Source: Taxillus chinensis (lineage: Eukaryota; Streptophyta; Magnoliopsida; Santalales; Loranthaceae). Taken from it: a stretch of 64,000 nucleotides of DNA. Both the position numbers and the translations under genes were made by a program. The notes under the pieces are model-generated. The model was not told the DNA's origin. It saw only the letters and a list, made by a program, of their open reading frames with translations, and made no database searches. Of the stretch, positions 1 through 11,141 are shown piece after piece; positions within the stretch are counted from its first letter, which is position 1; each line of letters starts with the position of its first letter. Location: positions 35,480,324-35,544,323 of the forward strand of contig CM042085.1 of the NCBI GenBank assembly GCA_023512835.1, in the 5' to 3' direction.

Positions 1-1
1 G

Positions 2-310
2 TGTCGCCTCTGTGGAAAAGTAGGACGTCTTCGTACAGTCTGTTTTAGTAGGACCGGAAGTGATGCTAGGGGATTGGCTCAGCGAGCTAGGGGTAAAGCT
101 CAACGCCGAGTCCCGATTTGGAGGCAGGAGGACTACCCAGTGAGGCCAGTAGAAAAGCAAGACAGAACTTCATTGGTGGTATCGTGCCCCTTTGGTGGGT
201 TGTCGGTTGAGTCTCGTACTAGTTATGTGAGGCAGGGTGGACTTTATCATGTCCTGTTTGAGTTAGCATTTCGAATGGATGTGGTTGGTGACCTGTTAGG
301 GAATAAATAA
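2..310 (+). pseudogene. Ty3-gypsy gag C-terminal remnant with degenerate zinc knuckle
   Basis: The frame entering from the left window edge opens with a CCHC-like motif, CRLCGKVGRLRTVC, followed by a basic stretch and a stop at 308-310. The spacing is that of a retroviral nucleocapsid knuckle (C-x2-C-x4-H-x4-C), but the His is Arg, so zinc binding would be impaired. The same kind of knuckle (CHSCGKVGHISKVC) is intact in the Tekay-like element at 14610-14651. The body of gag lies outside the window. I infer that this is the gag end of the element whose 3' LTR starts at 3259; no pol follows, so the element is either non-autonomous or has lost pol. Confidence 0.6.
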
Positions 311-3245
311 GTAAAAAGAGTAAATATAGATTTATAACGCTAGAAGAATAATAAGTGACTAATGAGTATCTGGGTGTTGATTTTATAAGTGAGTGATATT
401 CAATTTTGGCACATGTGGATAATCAAAGTAACCAAATCTTGTAGGCAACCTTTTTTTTTTCTAGTGGGAGGAAATTTAGACTGGCTAGCTAGTAGAGCTT
501 GTGGTGTGAGGTGATGGCTTGTGAGTTATTGTGTGACACCCCCTTGGCAACCTTGATTAATAGCAATATGTTCTTCAGCGGATAGAGGTGTGTGTTGGAG
601 TACTACTTAAAAGGGATATTCCTATGGTTACCTTTCTTTTCCAAGCGTTGTGGTTGAGGGGAAAACGCAGCTAGTATAGCCTGCTCTTAGAGTCTTTGAA
701 GCGTTATCTTGTTGGCTAGAGTGGTCGTTGCAAGTTCTGGTTAATAACTATATGGGTGTTCTGGGTTCTCAGGTGGTCAAGCAGTGGCCATGTGTCATGT
801 TTGTCGAGTGTGAAAGACCATGGGTGATGTTCTTAGAACATGTTGTGAAATAGGGATGCACACGTGTAAAATGTGAAGTGTTCTGGAGCTCAACTATCGG
901 CTATGAGTGGGTTTTGAGGGTTAGGCCCGGTGCATCAACTTGGTAAAAAGAGGTAAGCAAGTGAGATTTGGCAGGCCTTGTTCGGGCTATCTTTCTCTAA
1001 GGACTAAGGGCGTGCTTTTGCGTGGTAGGGCCATTCCTTCGGTTCGTATCTTGTGGGAGTAGGCTTAGAGGAGGAGAGAAGGTGTAAGGCTGGTACGTTA
1101 CGCTCGTCAAGGTGTCTTGTGTTCCGTTGCTTGTGTTGCAAATGTGCTGGAAATTTGGTATTGTGTTGTTGTATGTATTGCATTCGTGGTAAAGGTATAC
1201 AACAGAGTTACTACATGTGGGCGTTGTGACATGTGCGTAGAGAAGGATGAGGTGTAGTGTATTAGAATATTAAATGTGGTGTGAGGATGGAGGAGAGTGT
1301 TCTAGGTGATGTTGTGTATGTTATACCTTGTCTAGTGCGATGGCCAGGCTAAGCTAAATATTAAAGTGTTGTTGTCTTGGGAAAAAGGTTGTTTGATGCC
1401 CAGAGTTGAGTCGGTTGTGACATTTTTGCTTGGACGGGGTGTTAGTGCTACTCCTTGAGGAGAGATTTATGTCGGACAGATGTCACAAAGGTGTATGTTT
1501 TAGAGCGGTGGTGGTAGACGGATGACCTCCATCTGTACTCCTTGGAAACCTTTCATGTGCGGTATAACGGGGTAAGTGAGATGGTTCATGCCATCAAGGT
1601 GTTGGGGTGTTTGGGAGTAACGTGGAAGTCCCGAATCGGGAGTTTGCATGTCTTGTTTCTTATGCCTACCCAGGAGGAATTGTAGTGACCACATTAAACC
1701 GAGGTTAAAGCCTGAGTATTTCTTGGCCCATTTGAGTGTTTCATTGGTGTGTAGGAATAGAACGTGATGGTTGGTATGGCGGGGATAGTGGGAGATTCCC
1801 TTGTGACCTATGAGTGGTGACACGGAGGATTCCGTTGTTGTCATGTTGCGGGTAGGAGAGTTTTCCATGGTGGAGAGAACTATGTTGTTGGTACCTACCC
1901 ATCGTCAAAGGATTCCTATCGCATGGAATGTCTCTTGACCGAGTAAGGCGTTATCACTTGGGTTGTAACGAAGCCTCAATTCGTGAAGGCTGTGTGGGAC
2001 CTTGGTGGATCCCTATCTCGACCGTAGTCGAGAGGTGTTATTTGTGTGGCGTTCCGGTTCATGGGATTCTTTGGTAGATTCTCACCGTTGGTGACTGGTG
2101 TTAGCCCGATCGTAGTTTTTAGTCTTGCCGTGGTTGTGTCTCGGTACTTGAATTTGTCATCCCCGGGCTCCATTGAGCATCATGTTGATCGTAACCGAAT
2201 GGAAACTTCATCCTAGTATAGCTTGTGTCCTGGATTGTCACGTGTGGCAAGCCATCATTGGTGCTGGTTGGGTTTTAATGTGGCTTGCTAGCAGATGTAT
2301 TCTTCGGATCCCTAAGCCCGTTCTACGTTCGCGTGAGGGGATTCAGTTGTGATCTTTAGTCTTCTTTGTGGTGATATCAAATGTGGCACCGTGATTGTGG
2401 TTTACATCATGCTCTTATCCCGTTTATTTGTTTTTCATTGTGGCCTCCTGGTGCTAGTTGTAAGGGTGAGGTCTACATCCGGGGTGTCGCGGGTTCTTGT
2501 TGGGGTACCGTTAATTGGGGAGTGTTGGTTCTGTTGTGACGCGCGTAGGCTAATGGTGTTGGCCTTGTTCGGTTGTTGGGGTCTTAGCGAATTTGTGGGA
2601 GGTTTCTCGACCTCACTATTGTCAGACTTGCTCCCATGCGTTGTCTTCTCGTGATGTTTACTACCTGCTTCCTCTTTTCGGGGACGAAAAGTCCAAAGGT
2701 GGGAAGGTTGTGAGGACACTCCTGCGGATGAGTTTATAATGATGGTGAATGGGCGGTGGAACGTTAAACGTGTAGTAGTGTTTTGTTTGTGAGTTGTTCC
2801 TTGTGGTGGTGTTTATGATGTGAGTTGCTCTGTGACCTATGTGATCCGTTAAACGTGTTGGTGATGGGCGTATATGTCTTATACTGTCGTGACATGTGAA
2901 TACTTGTGACATGTGTTAGGTGAGGAGAACAATGGTTGTTTGTGAGATTCGAATATGTGTTTTCTTGTATTAGTTGTGTATGATTTGGTGTATTGGTTTT
3001 GTCTTTTAGACATATGTCCTTCATTGTGATGTGTTTTGAGATGTGTATTTGCGACATGCGGATATGTGTTATATACATTATTGTGAGGCATGTGGTTATG
3101 GATTATGGTGGTACCTTGTTATGTCTTTGTTATGTCTTGTGCGCGGTGTATGACCCATTTGGGTGTTGTGGCTTGCCGGGTGGCAAATGGGTAGCTTGTG
3201 TTTGTTTTCCTCGTACGTCATTTCTTTTCGAGGACGAAAAGTTTT
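311..3245 (+). other. Non-coding internal region of a gypsy element, no recognisable pol
   Basis: About 2.9 kb between the gag remnant and the 3' LTR. I looked on both strands for protease, reverse transcriptase, RNase H and integrase motifs and recognise none. The open frames here (for example 1500-1868 minus and 2349-2654 plus) match no family I know and look like chance. The stretch 2350-3240 is rich in G and T on the plus strand. At about 2668-2714 there is a degenerate second copy of the module that ends the internal region at 3221-3258 (TTTTCG-GGACGAAAAG followed by a purine tract). This suggests an internal duplication or an older 3' end. A large retrotransposon derivative lacking pol is the simplest reading. 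Confidence 0.5.
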
Positions 3246-3258
3246 AAGGGGGAGAGGA
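3246..3258 (+). promoter_or_regulatory. Polypurine tract of the gypsy element
   Basis: The tract AAGGGGGAGAGGA lies directly against the LTR start TGTAATGACCCG. The same tract precedes the 3' LTR of the Tekay-like element (20060-20072). Both follow the same upstream sequence TTTCTTTTCGAGGACGAAAAG, which is an old pol C-terminus or conserved 3' leader. In this family the tract primes plus-strand DNA synthesis. Confidence 0.8.
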
Positions 3259-3820
3259 TGTAATGACCCGTGTGTAACCCATGTGTAAGAAGTTAACCAC
3301 AAACACCTTGGATGTTGGTGCACAAGTGTGAGGTAAGAGATGAGCCCAAGAGGGGACTTTTGGGAGGTGCATGTGACAAGTGGTAACGTACCTTTATGCC
3401 CTAGGAAGATGCTATGCGTTTACGAGGCGGTTTAAGTTGTTTTGGCTGATCTTGGAGCTCACTTTTGACCTAGTAGATGGCCTCAAACAATTGGCGTGCA
3501 AGAACAAAAGTTTCTTAGAATGAGGTCCTCTATCTACCACGAAATTTCAGAGCATTTGGAGCTGCACGTGAATTCACCCATTTCACGTGCAAGCATATTT
3601 TTGCTCCTCAGGCCTCTACAAGATGCAAGGAGACTTGTGGTGAAGTTTGAGTGCATTTGGAGCTGCACGCCAATTGGGGAATTGGCGTGCAAATTGGCGT
3701 GCGAGCATATTTTTGCATGGTTCCCTTGGTTTTGTCATTCTAATGACCTTTCTCCAAAGGACCATGTTGAAATTCGAGTATTTTGGCTTATATGGGTGCG
3801 GATAGGTGCTAACTTGTGTG

Positions 3821-3899
3821 ATCAAAACTACGTCGTTTTGATCCTGGGTTTACTTAATCAAAACTACGTCGTTTTGATGTGGATGGTGTCTATATAAGG
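3821..3899 (+). promoter_or_regulatory. LTR core promoter: twin palindromic boxes and TATA box
   Basis: Two copies of the 22-base near-palindrome ATCAAAACTACGTCGTTTTG(AT) lie at 3821-3842 and 3857-3878, followed by TATATAAGG at 3891-3899. The box has an ACGTC core flanked by inverted AAAAC/GTTTT arms. The same arrangement recurs in every related LTR of the window. Use as transcription factor sites is inferred from position and conservation only. Confidence 0.6.
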
Positions 3900-4487
3900 A
3901 GGGCTTGAGTTTGAGTTTAGGGTTCTTGTGTTCCTTTCTTTGCAGTGCGCTGAGAGAGAGAGAGAGCTAGAGAGAGAGAGGGAAGGGGAGTTCTTGGTTC
4001 TTGCCAGAGCATCTTGCGTGGGGAGGACGGCGTTTGGCGCGGGAGCAAGGAAGATCCGCTTTAAGGTAGGGGTTGTTTCTTCCTAAACCCTCCTCTGTCC
4101 TAGGGTCCTAGGGCAGATTCTGGTCAGATCTGTTTATATATTTATATGTAAATTCATATAGGTGTGATCTCCTATATGAATGTTGGCCTTCAATGGCGTG
4201 TTGTTTGGATATATGTATATATGCCTGCCAAGTGTTTGACATAATGCCTGTGAGGCCGTGCATGTTATGTGTTTGAGGTAATGCCTGTGAGGTGTGCATG
4301 TTATGTGTTTGAGGTAATGCCTGTGAGGCCACGCACGTCCGGTGTGTTAGATTATGTCTGTGTGGTTGGGTTTATGAGCTTGTGGATATATGCATGCTAA
4401 GTGTTCGATGTTATTCCTGTGTGCTGAGCATACTAAGTGTTTGATGTTATGCCTGTATGGCCATGTGTGCTGCGTGTTTGCTTGTAC

Positions 4488-4670
4488 ACCCGGTGGCCGT
4501 GGAAGCCCGGGACTGTTTTGTGGAACCCGGTGGTCGTGGAAGCCTGGGATCATTTTGTGGAACCCGGTGGGCGTGGAAGCCCGGGATTGTTCTTGTAACC
4601 CGGTGGGTGTGGAAGCCCGGGACTATTATTGGAAACCCGGTGGTTGTGGAAGCCCGGGAGTGTTTATGTA
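4488..4670 (+). repeat. Tandem repeat, about 37 bp x 5, within the LTR
   Basis: Five imperfect units, each starting ACCCGGTGG and containing GTGGAAGCCCGGGA. Unit lengths are about 35-38 bp. The repeat is absent from the related LTRs at 11142 and 20073, so it arose after the subfamilies split. Confidence 0.85.
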
Positions 4671-5165
4671 CCAGCCCGTGTATGATTGCATTTGCTATTA
4701 TAGCCTGTAATTACATCTGGTGGAATAATTGTAACACGACACGACACTTGTACACAAGGCATGTAGATATTAGGTGCATGGGATGGGTTGGGGAGACATG
4801 ATCCCTACGAGGCCGTGGTTGCTCACCCCTCCTACCATGTTGTTTTCTTTACAGGAACCTACGGGCGTTAGGTGGGAACACCAAGGTGGAAGACCATCTC
4901 CATTTTATTGTTTATTTCGGTAATGTAATTTTATGATTTATGTAACCCCAGGGTGGGAAATGTACTAAGGGATTGAATTGTAATAAGGAACATGGTTGTT
5001 TTGTGAACCTTTGATATGTGGAATTAAATAAAGATGTGGCTTGTTTGATTTATTGTAATTGTTAGACTTGTTTGTGGCATCCAGGTAATCCAACCCCATT
5101 GCCCTCCGTGTGGGTGAATGGGAGTCACGTACCGGTTTCCTCGGGTTGGAAATCCGGGCGTGACA

Positions 5166-5689
5166 GATCGATAGTCCGGATCAATAGTCCGGAGTAGTTA
5201 GTCCGGATCAGCGGTAGTGATCCGTAGCATTGCTCCGCAGACGATGTTTCCGTAGCATCCATTCCGCAGTGATGATCGAGCGAAGGTGTTTCCTGGCGGT
5301 GCAACTGCACTGCACTGGACATTTACATTGTAAACCATTATGCCTCTCCACACTTAAGTATTATACTTAAGTTACAATGTAAATAATGAAATACCCCCCA
5401 TTTGGATTCAAAGAAAAATACTAGAAAAATTAATTCCCACTCTTTCAAAATGTGAAAATTGGGATTTAGTGAAAAATTTCGGAAAACCCAAAAGTTCGTA
5501 GTGGTGAATTTTTGGAAAGTGGGGTTAAACATCTCAGAAAAATCCCCAAAAATCAGATTATCTTATTTATGATATGGGAACCCAATGCCGGGACTTTTGA
5601 TTTCAAGAAAATAGGCGCTATGGGTACTTCCTTCATAAATCAAGGATTGAGGTTTTACTTGTGAAGACCGCTACGGTTCCAAAGGAAAT
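5166..5689. other. Unassigned interval with a nested hairpin
   Basis: No gene is visible. It starts with a short array of imperfect TAGTCCGGATCA-type repeats (5166-5215). At 5321-5333 and 5372-5384 there are perfect 13-bp inverted arms (ATTTACATTGTAA / TTACAATGTAAAT). They enclose a second perfect inverted pair (ACTTAAGTA at 5352-5360, TACTTAAGT at 5364-5372). The remainder is AT-rich. It may contain the start of the LTR that ends at 6541, but I cannot place that start. Confidence 0.5.
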
Positions 5690-6541
5690 ATTGAGAATGA
5701 CATGCCATACTCATGTTAGTATATTGGTGTGAGGTATTGGGGCATGGACTCCGTGACTTGTTTGGGTTCTCACCGTGATGCACTAATGGTGCGATGTGGT
5801 TGACGGGGCAGGCATATGCGCCGATGGCAGGCCTATGTGGTGACTGTGGCCGGGCATATTGCGCTGTGCTGTGGCAGGCATATGCGCCGATGGCAGGCCG
5901 GTGTGGCGACTGTGTCCGGGCATATAGCGCTGTGGTAGGGCTGAGTGCCCTGAGCTGGGATCCTGTTGAGGATCATGGACAAGCTGTCTGTGTGGGCAAG
6001 CTAGGTCCTGATGTTTATTTGCGGGATGAGTCCCGATGATTATGCACACTACACAGGTACGAGTACACGAGAGCATGTAGTATAGACTTGTATGTCTGCA
6101 TGATGTGGAGTGTTGGGGTCACCTACGAGCTTGTCGCTCACCCCTACTTGTTGTTTACCTTTTTTTAGGTGTAACCCGAGACTAGTGGAGGACTTTCTTC
6201 CAGGAGGACGTGCCCACTACTCTGATGTATGATACAGTCCTGTATTCTGCATTATGTATTCTATTATGTTTGTATCCCGGACATGGGTCCGTGGATAGTT
6301 GTATTTGCATGCTATTTGTGATGTGATCTCTGTATGACTGTTTGACTTATTATATGTATGATGATGTATGGGAAAGTACGGGATTACCCTTGATGTATGA
6401 CTAGTACAGGGTTGCATATTTGAGACAAGCACCCGCGGTGTAGTCTCTATTGGTGCTAGTCACCAACCTCTTGACCTTTCGGGTGCGGGCAAGGGGAAGT
6501 CATGTTCCTGGTTCCGGGTTTTCTTGGAATTCGGGGCGTGA
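5690..6541 (+). mobile_element. 3' part of a third gypsy LTR family
   Basis: The interval follows the layout of the other LTRs here: a GCTCACCCCT(CC) block near 6140, a CACCAACC-CTTGACCTTTCGGGTGCGGGCA block near 6465, and a terminus GGGGCGTGACG at 6531-6541 (the others end GGGGCGTGACA). The left limit is uncertain. It abuts the broken 3' end of the third ORF of element Z, so it probably replaced that element's left end. Confidence 0.6.
5808..5939 (+). repeat. 66-bp tandem duplication in the LTR
   Basis: Two adjacent copies, each starting GCAGGCATATGCGCCGATGG, offset by 66 bases (5808 and 5874), with a few substitutions between them. Confidence 0.8.
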
Positions 6542-6739
6542 CGGCTACTCGCGCTTTTCTTTTCTTTAATGGTTTGTGCGAGCCTTGTGCAAGGATGACT
6601 CTAGAATCAACTGAATGAACCAACATTGGAGTCCTTTCACAAAAGCCAGTAACGAACCCGGTCAAAAAGATGATGACATAGCTGACAGGCTTAGGAGCAA
6701 GGGATCCAATTGGTTCCTCCTCAGTTGGTGTTCCACGAT

Positions 6740-9075
6740 CTAATGAGGATCAAAGAGTATAACCTTCCTTGATATGACTAGGAGCATAACAAGCATGAAA
6801 TGTGGAGAGTTGATCCGGTACGGAATGAGAACAGTTGTAACGTTCTTCCATGGTAAGTTGTTCTCAGAGGTTCCATCGATGAAGGTCCGAATGTGAGCTA
6901 CTTCTGGGTGATAGCTCTCATACCAACATGACAGGATATCCACAAGACTACCGTCCCTGTACAAAGAATGGAACAACCTCATCTCCATCTTTACTGCCAG
7001 GGAGAAGTTGTTAATATCTTCAGTGGTGAACAGTCCTTTCTCATAAAGTAAGGTGCTCAAGTCTTGAGGTGAGAAGGGAAATTTATCCGACAAACACCTT
7101 CCCTCGGTAGTGGAGCAGGTATATGCCTTCATAGCATTGAGAATGCTCCCATCTTCATTAGTTGGGTCAAGTTCTACGTATGATGGGAGGAAGGTGACGG
7201 CCTCAGATGGAGCAGTAGTAAGAGGAGCAAAGACCGGAGGGGCTGGGCTTGGACGTAGTGTAGCGGCTGCGTTTGGGGGACAGGTATGCCCATAGGAAGG
7301 GTAAATGTAGGCCGCTTAGCAGGAGCACGGGTCCGAGTAGAAGGACCACCAGCTTCCTTAGTCGTAGTGGTAGTAGGAGCATAATGAGCAGGAGCAGGAT
7401 CAAATGGCAAGTTCTCCCCCTTTTTAGCAGATCGGCGAGGGACGCTAGGGGCGTGAGCCATGGTATGGGCCAGACCCGCAAAGGATGAAGACAGGGAATG
7501 AATGGAGGAGGCCACCAGATCCATCTTTTGCTCCATGGAGGTGGAAGAGTCAATGAGGGCAAGAGAGGAGCCGAGCGCCAAGAGCATCAACTTTGATAGC
7601 GATGGCGATAATTTGGGTGCGCCGAGCCTCGGCATGGCGATCCAGTGAGTAGACAGCACAACATCAGAGTGGACAAAGAGGTATAATAGTGCGCTGGGCA
7701 GAGAAGTCAACAGGAGGAGAGAAGGGTATATCTGCATTAGTAGCATCAGGAGCATCCGGGGCCTCAGTCCCATCATGACCAGAAAGGTTAACAATAGGAA
7801 TAGGCATAGGAGAAGACGGTCCGAACTCAGCAGGGGAAGAAACCCGTGCGATATGGGCCGGCCCAGATGAAGAAGTAGCGGGCGGTGTAGCTTGAAGTAG
7901 AGATGGCTGCAGAAAACCATGATCAACATTCCAAGAGATCATATTGTCCAGGGTATTAGTGTATCGAGCATAGAACACCTGGAGATCATCGTCTGGGATG
8001 GAGGCGGTGCAAGCCAGGCTGAAACGGAACCAACAGTCCGTAAGAGCATCAGTAGAGAGATGGTGTAGGTAATCTTGAGGCTTGAGGGGCAGGTCCAGTG
8101 TTGCATCTGGAGGAGAGGCAGGAGCAATAGGAGCATTAAGAGTAGGGATATCAGCAGCGAAGGTGCCGAGGGTTCGGACGGAGAGGAAACGGGCCGAGAT
8201 GGCCCCGCAACATCGGAAGGATCAACGCGAATGCTGTCCTGCGAACCTCGAGAGACGGAAGGAGCAGCAATAGAATGGATCCGGGAGGATTGGCAGGTAG
8301 AGCCGACCTCTTGGGCGGAGCTCTCGGCCTGGGTCACCAATAGAGGCCGCCGTTGTTCCGGGGCTATAATGGTGCAACTGGAAGCGGGAACCCGTCAAAC
8401 AGTAAAAGTCCCATCAGGTGAAAGATAGCGAAGAAAATACGCCTATGGGAAGGTGACAACCAATTGGTCATCGAAGTGAGCCGGATGGAGATGCCGGAAC
8501 ACTATGGAGAGGATCCATCAAAAAGATTGGTTCATTGGGATTGTTACCCATCAACCGAAAGAGAAGAGAAAAGCCCCCCAGTCCGTAGGCAGATGCTCGA
8601 AAACTTCTTACATGGCGAGGAGAAGGTCGTATGGGACGGAGTCGAGTGCAAAAGTCCGAGCCAGTAAACACCGGCTAAGAATAGTGGCCATACAGTAGTA
8701 ATGACCTGAGAAAGCTCTAAGCTTGTATTCCTTCACTTTAAGGGTGCAACCCATCGATGTTGCCATCTTATCAGGTTCACGCTGCATATGGGTGTCGTTA
8801 TGAAGGTGGAAAGCGGCACGGAGGACGTCGGGGGTGATGACAATGGATTCACCCCGAATGGTGGATGTTATGGAATCGGTGGTGCGGTGGAAAGTCTAGT
8901 AGTATTCGAGAATATCCTCGAGAAGAATTTTGACCGGATTAGAGACTAGGTCTAGAAGATGGTTGGTGTCAAGGAGAGGGCATAGTTCCAGGAACCATGC
9001 TGGAGGATCAGAAACTGCGTTCCAATCGACCAGGTGGCCTAGAGTAAAGCCGTACAGGGCAGATTTGGGCTCCAT
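6740..9075 (-). pseudogene. Sirevirus-like third ORF, copy E1 (element Z), broken
   Basis: Reading leftward from an ATG at 9073-9075, the protein shows the N-terminal block of this ORF (LVDWNAVSDPPAWF, later ITPDVLRAAF, TILSRCLLARTFALDSVPYD, ILSIVFRHLHPAHF). A proline/serine/alanine-rich middle, a possible short helix (MEQKMDLVASSIHSLSSSFA) and a C-terminal block follow (KFPFSPQDLSTLLYEKGLFT and beyond, to the stop at 6740). The reading frame has several in-frame stops and frame changes, so it is dead. The N-terminal part resembles the 'putative plant transposon protein' domain common in plant repeat ORFs. I see no signal peptide or clear membrane segment, so 'env-like' would describe position only. 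Of the three copies it is the most diverged. Confidence 0.65.
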
Positions 9076-10056
9076 TGGAGAGAGTAAGGGTGAAGGCGAG
9101 GGAAGCTAGGGCTTTTGAGATGAGGAGAGCGACGAAGATTTGAGAATTTGAAATTGTAATGTCGCTCTGTGCTTGAATGCTCAGGATATATATGACTGGG
9201 CTATAGATGCCAGCGGGTCTATGGTTTAAGCAAGATGAACAGTGAGCCGCCTGACAACCTATGTCATTAGACTTGATAGTCGAACGCCTCCGGATAAAGA
9301 GATGATGTGGAGGCTGTAAAAACCAAGTCTTTATAACAGCTGTAGGCCTACTTTCGGAAATTGAAACGATTAATTACCCAGTTTCGAGACATGCATTTAA
9401 TGAACCACCATTACACCTCCTCAAAAATACGCAATGTAAGATAATACATAGATTATTGTTACGATTTAGCATTCCAAGAGTCGGAGGAAGTATACCGACT
9501 TCATCCGAAGTAATGATAATCCGTAGGAAGAATGATCTGGATGAATGACTAACTTGTTCCGTAATAACAGGTGCTGAAAGAGAGAAGAAGATTCCTTTGC
9601 TGTCTTGGAGTCGAAAAGATAAGAGGTACCATAACACCTCAAATCCGAGACATCAGACAAGATATAACATTGAAGCGCAAAGAGAATCAGAACCAGTAGC
9701 TTCATAAAAATAGACTAAAGAGAGAGCATAAGACTTAACAAGTGGGGATTAGTACGGATATGAATCAAATTATATGAGAAAACACAGCATAATCCAAACT
9801 AATTAGAAAGATAAAACTTATGCATGAAGAAGTGATAGTGAGAGACATATACATATGAGTTAAGGATCAATTTACTAAAAGTAATGCATATGACAAAAAA
9901 TAAACACATAAGTTGAATAGATCAACATATCGAATCCTTCATACTGAGAGAGATAGCAAAAATTAATTAATTCTACAAGAATTTATCTAACTGAAGGTTC
10001 ATAAGTGAGGGTGAATAGGAAAACACGTGATATATGAGTACTCAATTGATTGTCAT
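9076..10056 (-). other. pol-to-ORF spacer of element Z (partial)
   Basis: AT-rich and non-coding. It aligns by eye with the spacers at 22099-23745 and 27922-29556; for instance 'GCTTAACAGGCAAGGATTA' type segments and the CAT(A)GAGTG segment recur in the same order. It stops at 10056, where the LTR end of element B begins, so B is inserted in, or recombined into, this spacer. The five bases before B are GTCAT. Confidence 0.6.
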
Positions 10057-10114
10057 TGATGGTCCCTTGGAGCCTAGAGGGGGGTGAATAGGCTCTTATC
10101 GAAACTCTTTCGAT
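10057..10114 (-). mobile_element. Truncated copia 3' LTR end of element B
   Basis: TGATGGTCCCTTGGAGCC through CTTTCGAT is the last 58 bases of the copia LTR, reversed. It then switches abruptly into the middle of the third ORF (codons encoding TDLWT). The rest of the LTR and the 3' half of the ORF are deleted. Confidence 0.8.
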
Positions 10115-11136
10115 AAGGTCCAAAGGTCCGTTAAGGTGTCGGCGGAGAGATGGTCAAGGTAGGCTCGGGGTTGAGGTAGGGGAGGCAAAGGAGCTTTCGG
10201 AATAGATTCCGGGACATCGGCAACGGCAAGCCGAACGGCGGTATCAACCGCGGCAGCAACGGCGGAAGTGGAGGGAGTGGGAACATCCGCAGTAGAAGGG
10301 GCTGAGGAAACAGCTTTAGGGTCACTGCGCTGAGATGGCCCCACAACCTCGGAGGGTTCGGCACGGACACTGTGCTGGGAGGCCCGAGAAATGGAGGGGG
10401 CAGCAACGGACCGAATCCGAGAGGATCGGTGAGTAGAGCTGACGTCAGGGGCATGGCTATCGGAGGGGTCACCAACAGAACTGCCTTGTTGTTCCGGGGC
10501 AGGGAGAAGGCGGAGAGCTGCAGAGGGACGGCGGGCCGTCATGTTCCCATCAGGCGTAAGATGGCGAAGGTAATAAGCCGGAGGAAATGGAACAGCATCA
10601 TAGCGGGCGAAATGGTCCGGATGAAGATGCCGGAAGACAATGCTTAGTATGCGCCCGAAGGAATGGTTCTTGGGTCCATTCCAGGCGGTCGGAACAAAAA
10701 CATCCCCACAGTCCATCGGAAGACCTTCGAAAATGCCATACATGGCCAGAAGAAGATCGTACGGAACAGAGTCTAGAGCGGAAGTGCGAGCCAGTAAACA
10801 TCGACTCAGTATGATCGCTATACAGCGATAGCGACCTTGGAAGGACTTCACCTTGTATTCCTTGCCTTTATAGGTGTAACCCATAGAAGCCGCCATGGGA
10901 TCGGCATCGGGGTGCTGTGGTTCACCGGGCGGTAGATTGAGAGCAGCGCGGAGAACAACGGGGGTGATTAGGATGGATTCACTGCGAACAGAGGAGATGA
11001 TGGAGTCGGTGGTACAGCGGATCCTTTGGTAGAACTCGAGAAAGTCGTCTATAAGAAAATCGACAGGATTGGAGATCAAGTTGAGTATGTGAGAGGCTTC
11101 TAGAAGAGGGCGAAGATGCAAAAACCAGCCCAGAGG
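10096..11136 (-). pseudogene. Sirevirus-like third ORF, copy E2, main part (element B)
   Basis: An open frame of about 341 codons without internal stop, entered from the right through the Tekay-like insertion. It holds the whole N-terminal domain (PVDFLIDDFLEFYQRI, ITPVVLRAALNLPPGEP, KSFQGRYRCIAIILSRCLLA, HSFGRILSIVFRHLHPDHF, PFPPAYYLRHLTPDG) and a serine/proline/alanine-rich linker. It then runs into the LTR stub at TDLWT and stops at 10096. The first codons lie at 22035-22098 on the other side of the insertion. The frame has stayed open apart from the insertion and the 3' deletion, which suggests it was functional until recently. Its biochemical role is unknown to me. Confidence 0.65.
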
Positions 11137-11141
11137 GTTGG
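11137..11141. repeat. Target site duplication GTTGG, left copy
   Basis: GTTGG directly precedes the 5' LTR; the right copy is at 22030-22034. Removing the element and one copy restores alignment with the uninterrupted sister ORF (27840-27890 region). Confidence 0.95.

Larger units (their letters stand above)
3259..5165 (+). mobile_element. Ty3-gypsy 3' LTR, second subfamily (1907 bp)
   Basis: Starts TGTAATGACCCG after the polypurine tract and ends GGGCGTGACA, the TG...CA ends of an LTR. The part from about 3450 to 3930 is clearly related to the LTR of the Tekay-like element (11200-11660). It includes the twin near-palindromic boxes and the TATA box, followed by a GA microsatellite (3952-3982). 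The later part diverges and carries its own tandem repeat. The 5' LTR lies outside the window, so no target duplication can be checked; the five bases after the LTR are GATCG. Confidence 0.85.

Noticed and set aside
1500..2173. Minus-strand open frames of 122 and 65 codons
   Set aside because: No motif, no conservation between copies and composition follows the GT-rich strand; probably chance.
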